Positions 35,023-43,073 of a stretch of 64,000 bases of DNA are shown piece by piece; positions within the stretch are counted from its first letter, which is position 1, and each line of letters opens with the position of its first letter. A model generated the notes under the pieces. The model searched no databases. It was not told the origin of the DNA and saw only the letters and a program-made list of their open reading frames with translations. The stretch lies in the NCBI RefSeq assembly GCF_900111905.1, contig NZ_FOKM01000001.1, positions 62,001 through 126,000 on the forward strand. Direction: 5' to 3'. This stretch comes from Rhizobium sp. NFR07. GTDB taxonomy: Bacteria > Pseudomonadota > Alphaproteobacteria > Rhizobiales > Rhizobiaceae. The position numbers and the translations under genes are program-made.

Positions 35023-35047
35023 AACACTCGGAAGGTGACTAGGTTCC
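35023..35047 (-). promoter_or_regulatory. EcfG-type promoter of malQ
   Basis: On the minus strand GGAAC (35043-35047) and TGTT (35023-35026) are separated by 16 bases. The -35 element is perfect; the -10 has T for the usual C in CGTT. It ends 36 nt before the malQ start. Confidence 0.55.
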
Positions 35048-35218
35048 TGAAAAGGCCGGCGACTAAATGCCTGCTTTTGGCGCGAACACAGGGGACTTCA
35101 CGATACGGAGGCGGCGAACGGACCGACCGTGGCCCTACGCCCGGTCACATCTCCGCCGACCACCGAGGCATCACTCGCCCTCCGGAAAACTATCCTTCGT
35201 CCGTTGCCGGGGCAAAGG

Positions 35219-36286
35219 TCAAGATGACGGCACGCAGCGGTTACCTTGGCCATCAAAGACATGGAGGTGCTGCGGCGAAAAGGCGACCCGGACTGTCGGC
35301 CCAGCCGACAATGCCGCGCGATCAAGCGTGAACACCTTGAATGCCAGTCCGTGCAGCGAGAGATGCAGGATGATACCGAAACCGGTCGGCTCGACCAGAT
35401 CGACGCCTGCCACCATGCCGATCCCCTCACCGCCCATCACCACATGCTCTGGCCGGATGCCGACGGTCACCTTCGCGCCGTCAGCCAGTGCCAGCGGCGC
35501 CGGCAGGGCGATCACGGTTCCGTCTTTCAGCGTCACGCCGCCGGCGTGATAAGTCGCCTCCAAAAAGTTCATTCCCGGCGAGCCGATGAAGCCGGCGACA
35601 AAAATGTTGGCGGGACGGTCGTACAGCTCCAGCGGAGCCCCCACCTGCTGGACCACCCCGCCATGCATGGCGACGATCCGGTCCGCCAAGGTCATTGCCT
35701 CGATCTGGTCGTGGGTGACATAGATCGAGGTGGCCTTGAGATCGCCGTGCATTTTCTTGATTTCGGCACGCATCTGCTCACGCAGGCGGGCATCGAGGTT
35801 CGACAGAGGTTCGTCGAACAGGAACGCCTTCGGCTGGCGCACGATGGCGCGGCCCATGGCGACGCGCTGGCGCTGGCCGCCGGAAAGCGCACGCGGCCGG
35901 CGATCGAGCAGCGGATCGAGGCCTAGTTTCGATGCAGCACTGGCGACCGCGCTGGCGATCTTTTCCTTCGCCGTCTTTCGGAGCTTCAGGCTGTAGCTCA
36001 TGTTGCCTGCGACATTCATATGCGGATAGAGCGCATAGGACTGAAACACCATGGCAATGTCGCGGTCCTTCGGATGCAGCTCGTTGACGCGTTTGCCGTC
36101 GATGCGCATCTCACCGCCGGTGACGCCTTCCAAGCCCGCGATCATGCGCAGCAGCGTGGACTTACCGCAACCGGACGGACCGACCAGCACGACGAACTCG
36201 CCGTCCTTGATCTGCAAATCGATGTCGTGCAGCACCTGCACATGGCCATAGGCCTTCTTGACGTTCTGGATATCGATCGAAGCCAT
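35219..36286 (-). CDS. Sugar ABC transporter ATP-binding protein (MsmK/UgpC type)
   Basis: A 355-residue ATPase of the CUT1 family. Walker A GPSGCGKST, Q-loop FQSYALYPHM, signature LSGGQRQR, Walker B FLFDEPLSNLD, and a C-terminal TOBE/MalK-type regulatory domain from about residue 240 (GIRPEHVV). It lies 4 nt after the second permease gene and is the last gene of the GntR-led operon. This ATPase subtype commonly energises sugar importers and can be shared between systems. Confidence 0.93.
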   Translation of the reverse strand: MASIDIQNVKKAYGHVQVLHDIDLQIKDGEFVVLVGPSGCGKSTLLRMIAGLEGVTGGEMRIDGKRVNELHPKDRDIAMVFQSYALYPHMNVAGNMSYSLKLRKTAKEKIASAVASAASKLGLDPLLDRRPRALSGGQRQRVAMGRAIVRQPKAFLFDEPLSNLDARLREQMRAEIKKMHGDLKATSIYVTHDQIEAMTLADRIVAMHGGVVQQVGAPLELYDRPANIFVAGFIGSPGMNFLEATYHAGGVTLKDGTVIALPAPLALADGAKVTVGIRPEHVVMGGEGIGMVAGVDLVEPTGFGIILHLSLHGLAFKVFTLDRAALSAGPTVRVAFSPQHLHVFDGQGNRCVPSS

Positions 36287-36290
36287 GTGA

Positions 36291-37121
36291 TTACCCCTTG
36301 ACCGCGCCGGCCGTCAGACCCTGGACGAGGTAGCGCTGGATGAGCAGGAAGAAGAGAGCGGCCGGGATGAGCGCGAGCACGCCCGCCGCCATCATCTGCC
36401 CAAAATCCACCGAGAATTTGGAAACGAAGGTCAACAGCCCGACCGGGAAGGTCGCGGCATTGTTGCCGTTGATCAGCATCAGCGCGAACAAAAGTTCGCT
36501 CCACGCGGCGGTGAAAACGAAACCGAGCGTCGCGGCGATGCCGGGAAGCGTCAGCGGCAGGATAATTTCCCGAAACGCCGTGAACTTCGTGGCGCCGTCG
36601 ATCATCGCCGCCTCTTCGAGATCCTTTGGAATGCCGTCGAAGAAGGATTGCATCAGAAAAGTCGCGAAGGGCACGTTGAAGGCGGTGTAGACGACGATCA
36701 GCCCCGTCAGGCTGTTGGTGAGACCAAGCGGCGTCAGGATCTTGAAGATCGGCGCCACCAGCATGACCAACGGGAACATCTGCGTCAAAAGCATCAGCCC
36801 GACGATCCAGTATTTGGCACGGAAATTGAAACGCGAGAGCGCATAACCGGACAACGAGGCGCAGATCGTGACGATGATGGCGGTCGAGCCGGAGACGATC
36901 AGGCTGTTCTTGAAAAAGGTCGGAAAGGCGCTGTGCTGCAGTACGAAGGAATAGTGTTCCCACGTGGTCCGCGACGGCCACATGCGCACGCCTTCGGAAT
37001 AAAGAAGATCGTTCGGCGTGACCGAGACCTTCAGCAGCCAGAACAGCGGGAAGAGCGCAAAGACGATATAACCGAGCAGCGCCAGCCGGTGTGCGATGGT
37101 CGGAAGAAGCGATGTTTTCAT
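36291..37121 (-). CDS. Sugar ABC transporter permease, MalG/MsmG type
   Basis: A 276-residue membrane protein with about six membrane segments and the CUT1 coupling motif EEAAMIDGATKFTAFREIILPL near residues 190-210. I chose the ATG at 37121, 5 nt after the stop of the first permease, with GAGGG just upstream. A longer open frame to 37418 overlaps that permease and adds only unrelated sequence. Confidence 0.91.
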   Translation of the reverse strand: MKTSLLPTIAHRLALLGYIVFALFPLFWLLKVSVTPNDLLYSEGVRMWPSRTTWEHYSFVLQHSAFPTFFKNSLIVSGSTAIIVTICASLSGYALSRFNFRAKYWIVGLMLLTQMFPLVMLVAPIFKILTPLGLTNSLTGLIVVYTAFNVPFATFLMQSFFDGIPKDLEEAAMIDGATKFTAFREIILPLTLPGIAATLGFVFTAAWSELLFALMLINGNNAATFPVGLLTFVSKFSVDFGQMMAAGVLALIPAALFFLLIQRYLVQGLTAGAVKG

Positions 37122-37126
37122 GACCC

Positions 37127-38062
37127 TCACCCCTTGTTCAGCAATGTCTGCCGCAGCAGGATGATCAGCATGGAATAGGCCAGAAGAAGCACGAGCAGCA
37201 CCAGCGCGATTGCCGAGGCATAGCCGAAATCGAGCGCCTTGAAGGCCTGAGTGAAGATGTAACTCGCAACGATCTGGGTGCGATCGGCAGGTCCCCCACC
37301 GGTCATGACGACGATTAGGTCGGCGAAGTTGGAGATCCAGACGGTACGCAGCAGCACGGTGATGGCGATGGTCGGCGCCAGAAACGGCAGCGTGATCGAC
37401 CAGAAGCGCTGGAACCACGAAGCGCCATCGATGGAGGCCGCTTCATAAAGCTCACGCGGGATCGATTGAAGTGCTGCCAGAAGCGTGATGGCGAAAAACG
37501 GAATGCCCCACCAGACATTGGCGATGATCGGCCCCCACATCGCATATTGGGGATCGGAAAGGATATTTCCTGGCTGGCTCATCAGGCCGAGATCAAACAG
37601 CCAGTGCGGGATAGGCCCGATGACCGGGTTGAACAGCCATGCCCAGTTCAGGCCGGCCAGAAACGACGGCACCGCCCAAGGCAAGAACACCAGCGCCTGA
37701 ACCAGACCGCGGCCCATGAATGGCTTGTCGAGCAAGAGCGCCAGAATGAGGCCGAAGGCGAATTGCAGGAACACGGACGCGCCGGTCCACCAAAGGGTAT
37801 TCTTCAGCGCGGTGTAAAACGCTCTGTCCTTCGACAGGGTTTCAAAGTGTTCGAGCCCGATGAAACCGCCGGAAAACGGATTGAGCAGCTGGATATCGCG
37901 GAAGGCATAGGAAATGCCGACGACCAGCGGCACCAGCATGACAACGATGATGAGGATAAGCGCCGGCGCGCTGTAAAGATAAGGCTCGGAGGCATCGGCA
38001 AGTCGCTTTTGCCACGGCCTGCGATCCTGGCGACGATCATAGACGTCGGCGGTCATGGACAT
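37127..38062 (-). CDS. Sugar ABC transporter permease, MalF/MsmF type
   Basis: A 311-residue membrane protein. The first segment (SAPALILIIVVMLVPLVVGI) and the coupling loop YEAASIDGASWFQRFWSITL mark the CUT1 MalF family. It is separated from the binding-protein gene by 95 nt containing a strong hairpin (38121-38148). It pairs with the next permease to form the channel. Confidence 0.92.
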   Translation of the reverse strand: MSMTADVYDRRQDRRPWQKRLADASEPYLYSAPALILIIVVMLVPLVVGISYAFRDIQLLNPFSGGFIGLEHFETLSKDRAFYTALKNTLWWTGASVFLQFAFGLILALLLDKPFMGRGLVQALVFLPWAVPSFLAGLNWAWLFNPVIGPIPHWLFDLGLMSQPGNILSDPQYAMWGPIIANVWWGIPFFAITLLAALQSIPRELYEAASIDGASWFQRFWSITLPFLAPTIAITVLLRTVWISNFADLIVVMTGGGPADRTQIVASYIFTQAFKALDFGYASAIALVLLVLLLAYSMLIILLRQTLLNKG

Positions 38063-38120
38063 CAGACAGTTTCCCGTTTGCGGCGCAGATCTGAGCCGTC
38101 ATTGCATGAAGGAAGGCAGT

Positions 38121-38148
38121 TGGCGGCGCAGCCTTGCACGCGCCGCCA
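38121..38148 (-). repeat. Intra-operon stem-loop between binding-protein and permease genes
   Basis: Perfect 9-bp GC-rich stem TGGCGGCGC / GCGCCGCCA with a 10-nt loop, placed 9 nt after the binding-protein stop. Its arrangement mirrors the hairpin at 21151-21176 in the peptide operon. It probably stabilises the binding-protein message or reduces downstream expression. Confidence 0.6.
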
Positions 38149-38157
38149 TGAACACGA

Positions 38158-39417
38158 TTACTTCTTGGAGAGGTTCTTCTGCTGCGCCTTGGTCAAGTAG
38201 TCGGCCCATTCATCGGCAAGCTCTTTGGCCGAGATGTCGCCAAGCAGCGCCTGCTGCGAAGTCTTGATTGCCATGGAGTCCTTGAAGAAGGCGAATTCTT
38301 CGAGGTAGGTCGGCATCACGGTCGGAACCGTGTCCTTGTCAGCCAGTTCCTCGAACCAGCCCTTGAATTGGTCACCGGCGTAGAACGGATCCTTTTCGGC
38401 TGCCGTATAGGCCGGCAGGGCGCCGATCTTCTTGTTCCACTCGATATTGCCTTCGGGGCTCTGCAGCGTTTCGATCAGCTTCCAGGAAATGTCTTTGTTT
38501 TCGCTGGTGGCGAACATCGACCAGCCGGCATAACCGATCGTCGGGAATGACTTGCCGGTCGGCCCCTTCGGCAGCGGTGCGACACCGAAATCCTCCGGCT
38601 TCATGCGTTCCGCAACGGCGATCAGCGCATCCGGATCCTGATCGAGGAAGGCGCAGGTGCCGGAATAGAAACCGGCGACGACCTCGTTAAAGCCCCAGTT
38701 GACGCTGTCCTTCGGGGCTAGCCCCTTCTTGTAGAGATCGACCATCCACTCGATACCCTTTGCCCAGCCTTCGCTGTTCATGGTCGAGGTGCCGTCTTCG
38801 GTGAAGTATTTGTTGTCGCTGGCCATGGAGGCGGCAAAGATCATCCAGCCATTGAGGCCGCCCGGTCCACCGCGCATGCAATACCCGTATTTGCCCGGCA
38901 GCTTGGAAACGGCTTCCGAAGCCTTGACGAAATCGTCCATCGTCTTCGGCGGTTCGGAAACGCCGGCTTCGCTCAGGAGCTTCTTGTTGTAGAACATGGC
39001 GCGCAGATAGAAGCCGTAGGGCAACATATAGGCGGTGTCCTTGACGTCGCGGCCGAGCTCCAGCGCGCGCGGCGTTAGTTCCTTGGTGTGCTCCCACTTT
39101 TCGAGATAGGGCTCAAGGCTTTCGAGCATGCCATTGTTGCCATAGAGCGAAAGCCAGGTATCCGGCATTTCCATCACGTCGGGCGTATCACCGGCCGATA
39201 CCATGGTCGCGAATTTCTGGAACGCTTCGTTCCAGGGCAGCGAGATGATTTCCACCTTGGTGCCCGGATTGGCGGCTTCGAACTTGCCGACCAGCGATTT
39301 GAGTGTCTCCGTGCGCTCCGGGCTGGTGATGACTTCGACCAGCTTGAGGGTTGTATCGGCCATGGCGGTCCCCGCCATCATGGTCGCGATGAATGCAGCC
39401 GTTATGATTGTTTTCAT
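38158..39417 (-). CDS. Sugar ABC transporter substrate-binding protein (family 1)
   Basis: A 419-residue periplasmic protein with a Sec signal peptide (MKTIITAAFIATMMAG... ending at AMA-D). Family 1 marks are VGKFEAANPGTKVEIISLPW and TPDVMEMPDTWL. I chose the ATG at 39417 because the signal peptide begins there; the frame runs open 24 codons further with no ribosome-binding site. Family 1 proteins bind sugars, polyols, glycerol phosphates or sugar-amino compounds. The neighbouring PLP enzyme suggests a ligand with an amino-acid part. Confidence 0.9.
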   Translation of the reverse strand: MKTIITAAFIATMMAGTAMADTTLKLVEVITSPERTETLKSLVGKFEAANPGTKVEIISLPWNEAFQKFATMVSAGDTPDVMEMPDTWLSLYGNNGMLESLEPYLEKWEHTKELTPRALELGRDVKDTAYMLPYGFYLRAMFYNKKLLSEAGVSEPPKTMDDFVKASEAVSKLPGKYGYCMRGGPGGLNGWMIFAASMASDNKYFTEDGTSTMNSEGWAKGIEWMVDLYKKGLAPKDSVNWGFNEVVAGFYSGTCAFLDQDPDALIAVAERMKPEDFGVAPLPKGPTGKSFPTIGYAGWSMFATSENKDISWKLIETLQSPEGNIEWNKKIGALPAYTAAEKDPFYAGDQFKGWFEELADKDTVPTVMPTYLEEFAFFKDSMAIKTSQQALLGDISAKELADEWADYLTKAQQKNLSKK

Positions 39418-39449
39418 TGTCCTGCTCCCAGTTGTTTTTGGTTGATGCG

Positions 39450-40616
39450 CTATGAGGCGACGGCGATCGCCTCCTGAAGATCGCTCCACAGAGCCTCGGT
39501 TCCCTCAAGGCCGACATGGAGGCGTACTGACCGCGCATGGATCCCGAATGTATGCGCGGAATTCGGTTGGGCCTTCTGCTGCAGCACCACTTCGCCTGGA
39601 ACGATCAGGCTTTCGTGGCCACCCCAGCTGACGCCGAGCTTGAAAAGTTTCAGGTGATCGGCAAAGGCGCGGATATCGACGCCTTCCTTGAAGATGAAGG
39701 AAAACAGGCCGGACGTGCCGTGAAGCCCCGTCGGCAGGCGGTTGGCCAGACCCGGATGGCAGACGTTTTCCACCACATCCAGTTCCTGCAAACGCCGCGC
39801 GATGGTGAGCGCCGATTCCTCATGGGCCTTCATGCGTAAGGGCAGTGTGCGCATGCCGCGGATCAAAAGCCATGCATCGAAGGGAGAGAGTTTGCCGCCG
39901 AGATAGGGATAGGCCTCCGCCTTCACACGCGCGATCATCTCCTTGGAGCCGGCAACGACACCGGCGACGACATCGCTATGGCCGCCGAGATATTTGGAGG
40001 CCGAATGGATGACGAGGTCGACACCGAGCGTGATCGGCCGCTGGAAAACCGGGCTTGCCCAGCTATTGTCGATCATCGAAACGGCGCCGTGCTTTTTCGC
40101 CAACGCCGCCAGCGCGCCGACATCATGCGCTTCCATCACCCAGCTTGTCGGGCTTTCCAGATAAAGCAGTTTTGCGCCCGGCAGAGCCTTTTCGACCGCC
40201 TCTTCGTCGCGGCCATCGATATAGGTAACCTCGACTTTCATGCGCTTCAGAAGCGTGCCGAACAGGCGAAACGCATCGGGATAGACATGTTTGACCGCAA
40301 CGATACGATCCCCCGGCTCAACAAAGCTCAGAACCGAAGACGAGATCGCCGACATGCCGCTGGCAAAACCGAGCGCGTCTTCGGCGCCTTCGAGCCTTGC
40401 CAGCATTTCCTCGAACATGCGCACTGTCGGGTTGAGGCCGCGCGTATAGATCGGCCGCACCTTTTCGCCGCGATAGGAAGCGATCATTTCGTCATAGTCG
40501 GAGAAGGTGAACAGCGAGGTCTGAAAGATCGGCGGCACCACCGCATCGGCAAAATTGCCGTCGTCATGGGCGGTGATCAGTGAGGCAAACGCCGACGGAT
40601 CGAGCATTTCGTTCAT
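39450..40616 (-). CDS. Cys/Met-metabolism PLP-dependent enzyme (cystathionine gamma-synthase/lyase-like)
   Basis: A 388-residue fold-type I PLP enzyme. The Schiff-base lysine is K208 (HSASKYLGGHSDV), D183 contacts the pyridine ring (MIDNSWASP), and Y57/R59 (IYTRGLNPT) are the phosphate- and substrate-contacting residues supplied by the partner subunit. These are the hallmarks of cystathionine gamma-synthase, cystathionine beta-lyase and methionine gamma-lyase. The start at 40616 overlaps the regulator stop by ATGA (40613-40616). Sitting between a GntR regulator and a sugar importer, it probably performs beta- or gamma-elimination or replacement on an imported compound. The exact reaction is unknown. 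Confidence 0.9.
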   Translation of the reverse strand: MNEMLDPSAFASLITAHDDGNFADAVVPPIFQTSLFTFSDYDEMIASYRGEKVRPIYTRGLNPTVRMFEEMLARLEGAEDALGFASGMSAISSSVLSFVEPGDRIVAVKHVYPDAFRLFGTLLKRMKVEVTYIDGRDEEAVEKALPGAKLLYLESPTSWVMEAHDVGALAALAKKHGAVSMIDNSWASPVFQRPITLGVDLVIHSASKYLGGHSDVVAGVVAGSKEMIARVKAEAYPYLGGKLSPFDAWLLIRGMRTLPLRMKAHEESALTIARRLQELDVVENVCHPGLANRLPTGLHGTSGLFSFIFKEGVDIRAFADHLKLFKLGVSWGGHESLIVPGEVVLQQKAQPNSAHTFGIHARSVRLHVGLEGTEALWSDLQEAIAVAS

Positions 40617-41329
40617 TTGGACATTTCCTTGATGTCTTCCTCGACAACCGCGAGGATCTTTAGCGTCTCGCACCGCGCACCTTCGGGATCGCGGGCGACG
40701 ATGGCGTCGAAAAGCGTGCGATGGAAGGGAAAGGAACGCTTGGCAAAATCCTTGCGATCGAAAGGCGACGCCCAGAAATGCTCGAAACTTTCGCGCATCT
40801 GTTCCAGGATCTGCCGAAACAGCGGATTGTGGGTGGCGTCGTAGACAGCCAAGTGAAAGGCCAGGTCTTCCGGGCCGGACGAGCCTTTTTCTAGATGCAC
40901 AGTTTCCATTTGCGCGAGCCGCGTTTCGATAACGACGAGGTCGTCCGCCGTACGCATACGGGCTGCCACCATGCCCGCTTCGCATTCGATGCCACGGCGC
41001 ACTTCGAGCGTTTGGAGCAGCACGTCGCGCAGCTGGGTTGTGTCGAGCGACAGTGGCATGTGGATGGTGTCAGGCGATATGGCGCGCAGCAGATAGGTGC
41101 CACTGCCCTTCCTGGTTTCTATGACACCGAGAGCTTGAAAATGCCGGATCGCCTCGCGGATCGTTGACCGACCGACCGCCAAGGCAGCCATCAGTTCCCG
41201 TTCGGCCGGCAAACGGTCGCCCGTTTTCAAGCTCGCATCTGCGACGTAGTGCGCGAGAGCCGATGTCACCTGCCGCGCACGGTCGATAGGAGGTAATGGC
41301 TGAAGTTTTTCAGAAAGTTTCGAAATCAC
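40613..41329 (-). CDS. GntR-family regulator with FCD domain
   Basis: A 238-residue FadR-subfamily regulator. The winged helix (about 12-75) contains AERELMAALAVGRSTIREAI and the wing ETRKGSGTYLL. The FCD domain follows (DLAFHLAVYDATHNPLFRQI, FHRTLFDAI). I chose a GTG at 41329 with GGAGG 4 nt upstream; the open frame extends to 41449, but the added residues do not resemble the family. It is the first gene of the operon regulator, PLP enzyme, importer, so it is likely autoregulated. A GntR-type site lies just upstream (41364-41375). Confidence 0.84.
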   Translation of the reverse strand: MISKLSEKLQPLPPIDRARQVTSALAHYVADASLKTGDRLPAERELMAALAVGRSTIREAIRHFQALGVIETRKGSGTYLLRAISPDTIHMPLSLDTTQLRDVLLQTLEVRRGIECEAGMVAARMRTADDLVVIETRLAQMETVHLEKGSSGPEDLAFHLAVYDATHNPLFRQILEQMRESFEHFWASPFDRKDFAKRSFPFHRTLFDAIVARDPEGARCETLKILAVVEEDIKEMSK

Positions 41330-41701
41330 ATCCCCTCCGACCGCGCCTTGAACGGCGTCTAAATTGGTCTGACATCTTAGCAAAGCATTGACGGAAACAC
41401 CTGTCAAGTCGGCGGCGATGCAGGCCTTGATCAGGTGGATTAACTCCAAACTTCGAGTTGGGCGCCGAGGTTTTCCTACGGTGTCCGCTTAAACGCCTAG
41501 AGGTCCGAAGATTTTCGCGACACGCGATTGCCCATTGTGAGGACGAAGCCATATGTATCTTTACAAGGCTACAGGTCGGCTGCAGTCCTCAAAGGGCCGC
41601 CGCTCCTTTGAGAAACTTGCGCAGCAACAACCAGACGTCGGCGTGGCCCGAATTAGGGAGCCACGCTATTGGGGAGGAAAGCATAAAGCCGGGGCGCCTG
41701 C
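41330..41701. other. 372-bp intergenic region upstream of the GntR/PLP/sugar operon
   Basis: It holds the candidate operator at 41364-41375. A 50-codon open frame at 41553-41705 on the plus strand begins with a poorly placed GAGG and has no recognisable features, so I do not call it a gene. Nothing else stands out. Confidence 0.5.
41364..41375. promoter_or_regulatory. Candidate GntR (FadR-type) operator
   Basis: TTGGTCTGACAT resembles the TTGGTCTGACCAA-like sites bound by FCD-type GntR regulators such as PdhR and LldR. It lies 34 bp upstream of the regulator start, suiting autorepression of the operon. Confidence 0.5.
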
Positions 41702-42601
41702 CTAGCGCGGCACAGCGAGCCGGGTTTCTTCGTCATCTCGCTGCCGACCGCCAAGCGCTGCAGCCGCGCATGCGATGAAGGCTCCCACAAGAAGGGAGAG
41801 CGCACCGAGCATGGCGGTTGTCGCCGCAGCCTGCCTTGCTTCATCGGCCGTCTGCTGTGCTGTTTTCTTGGCTTCATCGATCTGCTGCAGGACACCATCC
41901 ACACGCGCTCGTGCCTCCTCCGGGGTGAGGCCGGAACGGGATGCCACGATTGCTGCAAGATAGGCTTTGTCCTCGTCGGGCACCCCCCCTTGTATGGCCC
42001 CGTTCATCAAGATGCGGGATACCTCTGCCGTCGCGGCTGCATTATCCGTGTCAGCCCGACTGCGCAGGTCCTGAGGACGCAGAAGTGCATCCGTAAAGTA
42101 GCTGGTGGCGATATCGGGACCGGCGGCATCACCGCTGGACGCAGCGGCACCGGCCACCGTCGCTGTCGATGCCGCAGAGCCTGCAGCTTGTACGCCCGAA
42201 CCCACGAGAGAAGTGAAGGCGGAGCCCGCAAGCCCGGCTACGACAACCGTTGCCAGGGCCCAGCTCAGGAAACCGTGCGCGGTGTCCCTGAAGAAAACCT
42301 CGTCCGTATGGACGCCTGCCCATTTGGTCCGTAGGCGACCCGTAAGATAGCCGCCCAATGCCGATGACAGCCACTGGACGACGACCAGCCATATTCCAGC
42401 GGTTATGCCCACAGTGGCTGCGGACGCACTGTCGTTCGTCCACGGAGAGACGATAGTCAGGCCTACTCCCGAGCCGAAAAGGAGGAGGATCAAAGTTGTA
42501 GCGGAAGCTGCGACAGCGCCGCCGATGACAGGCCCCCAAGCGAGTGCCGGGACCGCAGATTCCACACCAACGTCCGAAACACCGGATTGATAAAGTGGCA
42601 T
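41702..42601 (-). CDS. Membrane protein of unknown function, stress-promoter linked
   Basis: A 299-residue protein, strongly alanine- and glycine-rich. Membrane segments lie at about 22-50, 65-85, 110-135 and 265-290. A helical, charged, coiled-coil-like stretch (about 215-262, EEARARVDGVLQQIDEAKK) precedes the last membrane segment. AGGAGAG lies before the ATG, inside the end of the upstream microprotein gene, so the two are co-transcribed. I recognise the general type as a conserved rhizobial hypothetical protein but no named family. The EcfG-type promoter of the pair suggests a role in the envelope stress response. Confidence 0.78.
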   Translation of the reverse strand: MPLYQSGVSDVGVESAVPALAWGPVIGGAVAASATTLILLLFGSGVGLTIVSPWTNDSASAATVGITAGIWLVVVQWLSSALGGYLTGRLRTKWAGVHTDEVFFRDTAHGFLSWALATVVVAGLAGSAFTSLVGSGVQAAGSAASTATVAGAAASSGDAAGPDIATSYFTDALLRPQDLRSRADTDNAAATAEVSRILMNGAIQGGVPDEDKAYLAAIVASRSGLTPEEARARVDGVLQQIDEAKKTAQQTADEARQAAATTAMLGALSLLVGAFIACAAAALGGRQRDDEETRLAVPR

Positions 42602-42610
42602 CTCGCTCTC

Positions 42611-42688
42611 CTATCGAAGAAAAAGAACGAGAAGAATGACGATCGGCAACGGAATACCGAGAAGCCAGAGAAGAATACCGCGACCCAT
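42611..42688 (-). CDS. 25-residue hydrophobic membrane microprotein
   Basis: A very short gene. The product MGRGILLWLLGIPLPIVILL plus five residues is a single membrane helix with a proline kink and a terminal Arg. The start is supported by a perfect AGGAGG 5 nt upstream, and the stop is 9 nt before the next gene. A GGAAC-N16-GGTT promoter lies 50 nt upstream. Ribosome-binding site, promoter and operon position together make it likely to be real despite its size. Function unknown; it may be a small partner of the larger membrane protein. Confidence 0.68.
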   Translation of the reverse strand: MGRGILLWLLGIPLPIVILLVLFLR

Positions 42689-43073
42689 GAGAGTGCCTCC
42701 TATGTGATTTTTATCGAGGCAGTCGCCTCGGCCTACAAACCTTGTGCACAGGCAGAAGTTCCTGAGATTTCACGCCGCCGTGATGGCACCGGCGCGAATG
42801 CGGCCCTCTTTAAGATCGGGAGATAAAGGGCCAATCGGCGCTCCCTTGCCATTGAGCAACGTCGCCGGCCTTTCAGAGCGGTGCAGAGTGCTCGACACCA
42901 ACCAGGAGTTAGACTGTGGTATTGCGGACGTCATATCTAAGGCGCTATCAGTTTTTAGGCTTGGGCAATGTTTGCCGCTCCGAAGACGCAAGAATTTTAA
43001 CAGGTGCTTGTTTAGATAATTTGAGACTACTTGCAGCAGGTGCGGATGCCGATCCGGCAGCAGTGATGGATCC
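42689..43073. other. 385-bp divergent intergenic region
   Basis: Contains the EcfG-type promoter (42738-42762) for the leftward pair. The right part, leading to the diguanylate cyclase gene, is comparatively AT-rich near 42990-43030 and may hold its promoter, but I cannot place -35 and -10 elements with confidence. No gene seen. Confidence 0.55.
42738..42762 (-). promoter_or_regulatory. EcfG-type promoter of the microprotein/membrane-protein pair
   Basis: On the minus strand GGAAC (42758-42762) and GGTT (42738-42741) are separated by 16 bases, matching the EcfG consensus except for G in the first position of the -10. It lies 50 nt before the microprotein start. Confidence 0.6.

Noticed and set aside
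41553..41705. 50-codon plus-strand frame upstream of the GntR/PLP operon
   Set aside because: Ribosome-binding site poorly spaced and the product featureless; could be real but not supported.
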